NCBI RefSeq assembly: GCF_003096275.1 | Contig: NZ_QENQ01000001.1 | Span: 729,478-793,477, forward strand | Direction of reading: 5' to 3' | DNA length: 64,000 bases | DNA from: Sphingomonas pokkalii | GTDB lineage: Bacteria; Pseudomonadota; Alphaproteobacteria; Sphingomonadales; Sphingomonadaceae | Shown: positions 58,423 to 64,000 of the stretch, one piece after another | Position numbering within the stretch: the first letter of the stretch is position 1 | How the letters are laid out: each line of letters begins with the position of its first letter | Notes under the pieces: generated by a model | What the model was told of the DNA's origin: nothing | The model's input: the letters and a program-made list of their open reading frames with translations, nothing else | The model's database searches: none | Program-made: the position numbers and the translations under genes

Positions 58423-58960
58423 CCCTTTCCCTTTCGTGACGACGTGCCTCGCGCAAATCCGCATCATTGCTATCGAGCCGGTCGTGAATTTTTCGGTAGG
58501 CGCGCTGGAGCAGCTTCTCGACGCCACTGATGCTGATGCCGAGATGGCCGGCGATCTCGCGTTGCGGCCGCTCCTCCAGCCGGAACATGCGCAGGGCGGT
58601 AGCCATGCGTTCGGGCATCTCGCCGATGGCCTGTTCCACCGCCTGCCATTCGCTGCGGGCCACCATCGTGCGTTCGGGATCGGGAAGGTCCGCGTCGTCC
58701 GGCTGGGTTTCCAGCCAGCCGGCGTCGCGCGCGCCGCGCCGATTGGCGGCGATCCGCCGATCGGTAGCCAGGTTCGCGGCGACCCGGAACAGGAACGCCG
58801 CCGGCTGGGCGATCGGCCCATCCGCGAGCTGATCGATGCGCAGCCACATATCCTGCAGCGCATCCTCCGCATCCTCGCGGTTTCCGAGGCGCGCGACCAG
58901 CAGCCGCAGCAGCATCGGCCGTTGCGCAAGAAATACTGCCTTGAGGCCGCCGTCCACCAC
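58403..58960 (-). CDS. ECF RNA polymerase sigma factor (FecI-like)
   Basis: 185 residues: sigma region 2 (FLAQRPMLLRLLVARLGN, DAEDALQDMWLRI, FLFRVAANLATDRRI) and region 4 (ALRMFRLEERPQREIAGHLG followed by ISISGVEKLLQRAYRKIHDRL). FecI-type iron-starvation family. Directs transcription of the downstream receptor when released by FecR. Starts from GTG 58960, 24 nt after the deacetylase-like gene. No Fur box was recognised nearby. Confidence 0.9.
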   Translation of the reverse strand: MVDGGLKAVFLAQRPMLLRLLVARLGNREDAEDALQDMWLRIDQLADGPIAQPAAFLFRVAANLATDRRIAANRRGARDAGWLETQPDDADLPDPERTMVARSEWQAVEQAIGEMPERMATALRMFRLEERPQREIAGHLGISISGVEKLLQRAYRKIHDRLDSNDADLREARRHERERGADRAS

Positions 58961-58984
58961 TACCGCACCGATCCCGCACCGGGG

Positions 58985-59788
58985 TCAGGCGGGGAATGCC
59001 AGACCCTGTGCCGCAGCCATGTCGGCGATCGGCAGATCGTGCAAGGCTTCTGCTTCGACGCGCCGTGCCGCAGCGATGCGATCGCCGGCGCGCATTCCGG
59101 CACCCGGATGGCACATCACCAGGTGCGTGGCGCCCGGACGGAGCAGCAGCTTCGGGAACAGGGCGCGATAGTCGCCGGCGAAATCATAGTGCCCGGCGAA
59201 GCTCGCATTGGTCCGCAAGCCCCTGGCGCGGGCGGCGGCGCGCAGGCCACGGCAATGCCAGGCGCTGCCGATCGCCTTGCCCGCAAAGGGGCGGGCGAGC
59301 ATCGCCGGCAGCCGATCGGTGCAGTCGCGGATCCAGGCATCGGGCGCCCGCTCGGCGGTTTCCGCCAGTACCAGGTCGCGGATTCCCGGCAGCGCATGGA
59401 CGTGCTGATGCCCGTCGACAAAGGCGGGCTGGCGGCCCAGCGCGCCGACAAAGGCATCGAACTGCGCCGCGATTTCCCCGACCACTTCGCCCAGCGGCAG
59501 TCGCCAGCGTCCGGCGGCGCGGGTGAGCGGATCGATATCCGGCATCCGCCCTTTCGGCGCGAACCGCGGCATGGCGGTGAGCGGTACTTCGCCGGTAAGC
59601 GTGAGGTGCAGCCCGATTTCGACATGCGCGGGCAGCCCGGCAAGCAGTTGCGCATCGGCGTGCCAGCCTGGCATTGCGGCCATGCAGCTGATCGCGTTGA
59701 GCTTGCCCGCCTGGGCGAGCGTTACGATCGTCTGGCTGATCTCGGGCGAATAGGCGAAATCGTCAGCACACAGGATGAGGCGGGACAA
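58985..59788 (-). CDS. ChbG/HpnK (YdjC) family carbohydrate deacetylase
   Basis: 267 residues from TTG 59788, chosen because GAAGGA sits 7 nt upstream; the longer frame to 59956 is unsupported. Metal-dependent deacetylase motifs: ADDF near the N-terminus (catalytic and metal Asp), GLHLTLTG and GHQHVH. The family removes N-acetyl groups from chito-oligosaccharides (ChbG) or hopanoid N-acetylglucosamine (HpnK). The start overlaps the glycosyltransferase stop by 26 nt. Next to a GT2 it fits glycolipid or glycan modification; substrate unknown. Confidence 0.82.
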   Translation of the reverse strand: MSRLILCADDFAYSPEISQTIVTLAQAGKLNAISCMAAMPGWHADAQLLAGLPAHVEIGLHLTLTGEVPLTAMPRFAPKGRMPDIDPLTRAAGRWRLPLGEVVGEIAAQFDAFVGALGRQPAFVDGHQHVHALPGIRDLVLAETAERAPDAWIRDCTDRLPAMLARPFAGKAIGSAWHCRGLRAAARARGLRTNASFAGHYDFAGDYRALFPKLLLRPGATHLVMCHPGAGMRAGDRIAAARRVEAEALHDLPIADMAAAQGLAFPA

Positions 59789-60653
59789 GCGTCGGTCCTT
59801 CGATATGGTGATATTGCCGTTCGCGCATTCGGTTGCTGAGCAGACGCCGGCGCTGCAATCGGCGCGCGAGGAAGGAATAGAAGAACCAGTCGCCCGCAAT
59901 CGGCGCAGCCGCGGAATAGAGCAGCCGCTCGAGCAGCGTCCACCGGATGGAATCACGGTCCCGTTCGCGTGGCGAGGGGATACACCACATTTCCCGCGAA
60001 TAGCCCATATGGCCTTTCCGCATCATGCGGTGGATCACTTCGTGATCCTCCAGAACGAAGTTCCACAATATTGTATCGAAACCGCCTGCTGCGCGCAACG
60101 TACGCGCGCAGAATGCCTGGCCTGCCCCGCCGGCATGGCATTGGCGCGGCAGCAGCCGGGCGGCGGTGAGGAAGCGGGTGGCTTCGGTCGCGCGCGCATG
60201 TTCGCTCATATGCGCAGGCACGAAATAGGCGCCGGCGACGACATTGCCCGGACGGGACAATATGGCCTGTGCGGCAGCCAGATAATGCTTGGGATATATG
60301 GTATCGGCGTCGCAGGTGGCGACCCAGCGCGTCCGCACCCAGCCCAAGCCGCTGCGAAGCGCCGCGACCTTGCCGGGCGTGGGTTCGGTGATCAACAGAT
60401 ACTCAAGCCGATGGGCGCGGCACGCGGCGCGGGCGACCTCCGCGCTGTCGTCCGTCGAGCCATTGTCGATCAGGACGAGCGTGAACGGCTCCGTCTGGCT
60501 GGCGAGGCTGGCGATCGTGCTCGCCAGGAAGTCGCGCTCGTTGAAAAAGGGTATCAGGATCGTCCAGGCGATTTCGCCCGTGGAGTTTCCGCCTCCGGCG
60601 GGGCCGAAGCGGCGGCCGTTGGAAAGATCGAGATACATCGGTTCATGTCCCAT
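59763..60653 (-). CDS. Family 2 glycosyltransferase
   Basis: About 296 residues, GT-A fold. ILIPFFNERDFLASTIASL, LIDNGSTDDS, DxD motif CDADTIYP and LEDHEVIHRM are GT2 landmarks; no convincing membrane helices, so probably cytoplasmic and membrane-associated. Start at 60653 or 60638 (MYLDLSNGRRFG, with GGGA upstream). First gene of a five-gene overlapping run ending in a TonB receptor. Donor and acceptor cannot be told from sequence. Confidence 0.85.
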   Translation of the reverse strand: MGHEPMYLDLSNGRRFGPAGGGNSTGEIAWTILIPFFNERDFLASTIASLASQTEPFTLVLIDNGSTDDSAEVARAACRAHRLEYLLITEPTPGKVAALRSGLGWVRTRWVATCDADTIYPKHYLAAAQAILSRPGNVVAGAYFVPAHMSEHARATEATRFLTAARLLPRQCHAGGAGQAFCARTLRAAGGFDTILWNFVLEDHEVIHRMMRKGHMGYSREMWCIPSPRERDRDSIRWTLLERLLYSAAAPIAGDWFFYSFLARRLQRRRLLSNRMRERQYHHIEGPTLVPPHPVC

Positions 60654-60794
60654 CGAAGCGCGTGGATGGGCACCGCATCGGCACGTACCGACACGCATCC
60701 CCTCCGCCCGATCGAAAGACGTTGCGTGCGGGGCCGAACCTCACTTGCCGCGGTCGCTTTTTTTGGCCGGCCGTCCCCGTCGCAGGATAACGAC

Positions 60795-60863
60795 ATGGCA
60801 GACGCAATCCGCACCAAGGGCAGGAAAAATATCGCGAATGACCCAGGGCGCCGGCGCGGCTAA
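60795..60863 (+). CDS. Possible 22-codon upstream ORF
   Basis: ATG preceded by AGGA at 7-nt spacing; encodes MADAIRTKGRKNIANDPGRR plus two residues and stops 11 nt before the next gene's GTG, which itself lacks a clear ribosome-binding site. Could be a leader ORF that couples translation. Basic, no known family; low confidence. Confidence 0.25.
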   Translation: MADAIRTKGRKNIANDPGRRRG

Positions 60864-60874
60864 TCGGCCGGCCG

Positions 60875-62362
60875 GTGGAAACGAACGGAACGCAGGGCCG
60901 CAAGGACGGCGGCGGCGCCTGGCGCCAGCGGGGGGCGGTGTGGTTGCTGCTGCTCGTGGTGGCGTTCGCGATCCGGGCGCATGATTTCGGCAACCCGGTG
61001 ATCCATGTCGACGAGCAATATTATCTGCTGGTGGGCGATCGGATGCTGCACGGGGCGCTGCCCTATGTCGATTTCTGGGATCGCAAGCCGCCTGGCCTGT
61101 TCCTGCTGTTCGCCGCGATCCGGCTGCTGCCGGGGGACGGCATCCTGGCCTATCAGATCGTGGCGACGCTGTTCGCCGCGGCGACCGCCGGCACGATCAC
61201 GGTGGCGGCGGGCCGGCTCGGTGCGCGGCCGGTGGGCGGTGTGGCGGCGGCACTCGCCTATCTGGTGTGGCTTGGGTTCCTGAGCGGCCGGGGCGGCCAG
61301 TCGCCGGTATTCTACAACCTGTTCATGGCGCTTGCCGGCACGCTCATGCTCCGCCTGCCGACGCTGGCGCGCGAGGGGCGGCGGCGGACGATCCTCGGCC
61401 AGGGCGCCGCGGCGTGCCTGCTGGCGGGGCTGGCGATCCAGACGAAATACACGCCGGTGGTGGAGGGCGCGTGCTTCGGGCTGGCGCATCTCTTCTATCT
61501 GCGCCGTGCGGGCGCGGGCTGGGCGGCGACGGCCGGGGCCGGCCTATGCTGGGCCCTGCTGGGGATGGCGCCGACGGTGGCGGCGATCATCGGGTATCAC
61601 GCGCTGGGGCCGGTGGCGTTCGACGCCTTCTGGTTCTCCAACTTCGCCTCGGTCGCGCTGCGCCGGGGCTATCCCGCGGCGAAGATCGCGGGGCGGCTGG
61701 CGGGTACGGCCGCGCAGCTATCGCCGTTCCTGGCCTGTGTCGCCGCGCTGCTGCACGGGGCGCCGCGCCCCGAACGGACCCTCGCGCTCGGCTGGCTGGT
61801 GGCCGCGCTGATCGGGTTTGCGATGATCGGCGCGTTCTTCGATCATTATGCCCTGCCGCTGCTCGTCCCGCTCGCGATCCTGGCGGCGCCGGTGCTGGGG
61901 CGGTCGCGGGCGGCGCTGGCAGGGATGGCGCTGGCGGCGGGGATCCTGGGCGGGTTCCACGGCGTGACCGAGCCGGACGATCGCGCCGCCGCACGCGCGG
62001 TCGCACAGGTGATCGCGCGCCATTCGGGGCAGGGCTGCCCCTATGTCTTCGCCGGCGATGCGATCCTCTACCATCTCGCGCATGCCTGTGTGCCGACCGC
62101 CTATGCCTTTCCCTCCACGCTCGCCTATGCCGCCGAGCAGGGCGCGACCGGCATCGACGAGGCGGCGGAGGTGCGCCGGATCATGGCGCGCCGGCCGCCG
62201 GTGGTGGTGACGATGGATCCGCCGTTATCGGCATGGAACGCCAGCAGCCTCGCGGTGATGCAACCGCTGCTCGCGCGCGAGTATCGCCTGGTGCTGGTGC
62301 GGCCGCGCGAGGATAGCCGGCTACTCGTCTATGTACGTCGCCAGGCCGCAGTGGCGCCGTAA
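60875..62362 (+). CDS. GT39-like (PMT_2/ArnT-type) membrane glycosyltransferase
   Basis: 495 residues, polytopic with about 10-12 helices. The first external loop has VIHVDEQYYLLVGDRMLHG and PYVDFWDRKPPG, the D-E and D-R-K-P-P-G signatures of polyprenyl-phosphate-sugar-dependent GT39/ArnT enzymes. The C-terminal soluble part is about 130 residues. Divergent from the GT2 run across 221 nt. Probably modifies an envelope glycan or lipid; acceptor unknown. Confidence 0.82.
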   Translation: METNGTQGRKDGGGAWRQRGAVWLLLLVVAFAIRAHDFGNPVIHVDEQYYLLVGDRMLHGALPYVDFWDRKPPGLFLLFAAIRLLPGDGILAYQIVATLFAAATAGTITVAAGRLGARPVGGVAAALAYLVWLGFLSGRGGQSPVFYNLFMALAGTLMLRLPTLAREGRRRTILGQGAAACLLAGLAIQTKYTPVVEGACFGLAHLFYLRRAGAGWAATAGAGLCWALLGMAPTVAAIIGYHALGPVAFDAFWFSNFASVALRRGYPAAKIAGRLAGTAAQLSPFLACVAALLHGAPRPERTLALGWLVAALIGFAMIGAFFDHYALPLLVPLAILAAPVLGRSRAALAGMALAAGILGGFHGVTEPDDRAAARAVAQVIARHSGQGCPYVFAGDAILYHLAHACVPTAYAFPSTLAYAAEQGATGIDEAAEVRRIMARRPPVVVTMDPPLSAWNASSLAVMQPLLAREYRLVLVRPREDSRLLVYVRRQAAVAP

Positions 62363-62427
62363 AGGGCTTTACATGCGCGCCGCGCTCGGCTTGGTGGCGG
62401 TGCGGGCCCTTTACGGAAGAGCGAGCG

Positions 62428-63252
62428 ATGAAGCGTATCCTGTTGGTGATCCTGGCGGCCCTGGTGCTGATCGCGGGCGCCGCCGTTGCCTATACCCAGA
62501 TCCAGCCGGGCGGTGTTCCGGTCTATCGCGCCACGGTGGTGGCGACGCTGCCGCACGATCGCAGCGCCTTCACCGAAGGCCTCTTCATCGAAAATGGCGC
62601 GCTGTATGAAAGCACCGGACGCGTCGGGGAATCGTTCATCCGCAAGCTCGATCTGGCGACCGGCAAGGTGCAGCGCGAGCAGGCGCTGCCTGCGCCCTAT
62701 TTCGGGGAAGGCATCGTCGCCTGGGGGGACAAGCTGTACCAGCTTACCTGGCAGGACCAGACCGGGTTCGTCTATGGCCTCGACACGTTCGAGCCGCGGG
62801 GCACCTTTTCCTACACCGGCGAAGGCTGGAGCCTGACCCACAATGACAAGGCGATCATCATGAGCGACGGCACGCCGGTGCTGCGCTTCCTGGATCCCAC
62901 GTCGATGCAGGTCACCTCGACGCTGCGAGTGACCGCCAATGGCTGCCCGGTGGCCAATCTGAACGAGCTGGAATGGGTGGATGGCACGATCTACGCGAAC
63001 ATCTGGCAGACCAACCTGATCGCGAAGATCGATCCCGGCAGCGGCAAGGTGCTCAGCTTTCTCGACGTCACCGCGCTCGGGCCGCAGGATCGCGGTGCCG
63101 ACGATGTCGCCAACGGTATCGCCTATGACGCCGCCGGCAAGAAGCTGTTCGTTACCGGCAAGCTGTGGCCGCAGCTTTACCAGGTGCGCGAGGGCGATCG
63201 GGTGCGCGACTCGGCGGAAGCCGCCAAGCTCACCAGCTGCGCCCGCCCGTAG
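62428..63252 (+). CDS. Glutaminyl-peptide cyclotransferase (plant-type beta-propeller)
   Basis: 274 residues; N-terminal signal/anchor helix (MKRILLVILAALVLIAGAA). Five-bladed propeller motifs: DRSAFTEGLFIENGALYEST, GEGWSLTHNDK, NELEWVDGTIYANIW and NGIAYDAAGKKLFVTGKLWP. Cyclises N-terminal Gln to pyroglutamate on exported proteins in the periplasm. Monocistronic by spacing; the 65-nt gap upstream carries GGAAG before its ATG. Confidence 0.9.
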   Translation: MKRILLVILAALVLIAGAAVAYTQIQPGGVPVYRATVVATLPHDRSAFTEGLFIENGALYESTGRVGESFIRKLDLATGKVQREQALPAPYFGEGIVAWGDKLYQLTWQDQTGFVYGLDTFEPRGTFSYTGEGWSLTHNDKAIIMSDGTPVLRFLDPTSMQVTSTLRVTANGCPVANLNELEWVDGTIYANIWQTNLIAKIDPGSGKVLSFLDVTALGPQDRGADDVANGIAYDAAGKKLFVTGKLWPQLYQVREGDRVRDSAEAAKLTSCARP

Positions 63253-63270
63253 CACGGGCGGGGCCGGCGC

Positions 63271-64000
63271 TCAGCGGCCGGCCCGCACCTCTGCCAGCAG
63301 ATCCTTCCGGCTGAGCTTGCCGATCATCGTCTTCGGCAGGCTTTCGCGGATCACGACTTCCTTCACCCGTTCATGCTTGCCGAGCTGGGCGTTGAGCCAT
63401 GCGCACATCTCCGTCGCATCGGCCTGGGCGCCGTCGTTGAGCGCGACATAGGCGTGCGGCAGCTCGCCATGATAGGCATCGGGCAGGCCCAGCACGAGCG
63501 CCTCCTTCACCGCCGGATGGGTATAAAGCACCGCTTCGATCTGGCTGGGGAACACCTTGAACCCGCCGACCGCGATCATGTCCTTCAGCCGGTCGACGAT
63601 CTGGATATAGCCATCCGCATCGATGATGCCGACATCGCCGGTGCGTAGCCAGTGATCGTCGACGAACACGCCGGCATCGGCTTCCGGCCGGTTCCAGTAA
63701 CCGCGCATGATCTGCGGTCCCTGGACGACGATCTCGCCCGGCTCGCCCGGCGGTGCCGGCTTGTGGGGATCTTCCTTGTCGACCAGCCGTACCCGGGTGC
63801 CGGCGATCGGCTGGCCGATCGTGCCGGGCTTGTTGAGCCCGACATATGGGTTGGCAGAGACGACGCCCGAGCTTTCCGACAGGCCATAGCCTTCGATGAT
63901 ATGGGCGCCGGTGATGCGCTCCCAGTTGAGTTTCAGCTGTTCGGGCAGCGGCGCGCCGCCCGAGATGCAGAAGCGCAACGACGAGAAGTCGCCGGTCTTC
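63271..64000 (-). CDS. Long-chain acyl-CoA synthetase, C-terminal part (5' end beyond window)
   Basis: AMP-forming acyl-CoA ligase; about 243 residues visible, entering from the right edge. LRFCISGGAPLP, EGYGLSESSGVVSANP (ATP/AMP motif region), GEPGEIVVQGPQIMRGYWNRPE, WLRTGDVGIIDADGYI and VDRLKDMIAVGGFKVFP, then the C-terminal lysine motif LPKTMIGKLSRKDL. Activates fatty acids to acyl-CoA (fadD-like). A start inside the window near residue MRFCISG is not real because the coding frame continues upstream. Confidence 0.9.
   Translation of the reverse strand, partial: KTGDFSSLRFCISGGAPLPEQLKLNWERITGAHIIEGYGLSESSGVVSANPYVGLNKPGTIGQPIAGTRVRLVDKEDPHKPAPPGEPGEIVVQGPQIMRGYWNRPEADAGVFVDDHWLRTGDVGIIDADGYIQIVDRLKDMIAVGGFKVFPSQIEAVLYTHPAVKEALVLGLPDAYHGELPHAYVALNDGAQADATEMCAWLNAQLGKHERVKEVVIRESLPKTMIGKLSRKDLLAEVRAGR

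Overview
The window is GC-rich chromosomal DNA from an alphaproteobacterium, most likely a sphingomonad (Sphingomonas or a close relative). The pointers are a GTTC-type LexA operator in front of an imuA-imuB-dnaE2 cassette, two TonB receptors, a DUF721-DsbA-DsbA-smc block divergent from mutY, and families of GC-rich palindromic (REP-like) repeats. No rRNA, tRNA, CRISPR, prophage or insertion sequence was recognised.

Layout. 1-3355 (minus): branched-chain 2-oxoacid dehydrogenase genes E1alpha, E1beta and E2 (cut by the left edge). 3512-9710 (plus): SOS mutagenesis cassette. 9753-14247: fumarylacetoacetate-hydrolase-family enzyme divergent from a multi-PAS hybrid histidine kinase. 14390-20352: purA, a small secreted Thr/Ser/Pro-rich protein, aroC, a crotonase, two tandem hotdog thioesterases and a sugar dehydrogenase lipoprotein. 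20579-34069: the translation/RNA cluster rimP-nusA-ylxR-infB-rbfA-truB-rpsO-pnp, interrupted by a thymidine kinase and a TonB receptor, with a tiny membrane-peptide gene between infB and rbfA. 34235-44885: hemerythrin-like protein, smc, two DsbA-like proteins, DUF721 protein, mutY, a serine hydrolase, nudC and pheA. 44988-47086: cytochrome c and a cytochrome b561-YceI fusion. 47093-55102: tripartite CzcCBA-type heavy-metal efflux operon divergent from its two-component system. 55086-60653 (minus): overlapping run of glycosyltransferase, ChbG/HpnK-like deacetylase, ECF sigma factor, FecR-like anti-sigma factor and STN-containing TonB receptor. 60875-64000: GT39-like membrane glycosyltransferase, glutaminyl-peptide cyclotransferase and the C-terminal part of an acyl-CoA synthetase.

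The most unusual item lies at 26467-26760. A 33-codon GTG-start ORF encodes a one-helix peptide whose C-terminal half closely resembles Firmicutes holin-like/PepG-type type I toxins. Its strong Shine-Dalgarno sequence is fully paired inside a hairpin, and the ORF is followed by two hairpins with the same GCTGGAAC loop core. It looks like an undescribed type I toxin-antitoxin-like element inside a housekeeping operon.

A second theme is REP-like palindromic repeats. They fill the E1alpha-E1beta gap and the nudC-pheA gap, and two composite units are translated in frame: one in the flexible linker of the E2 subunit and one in ImuB.
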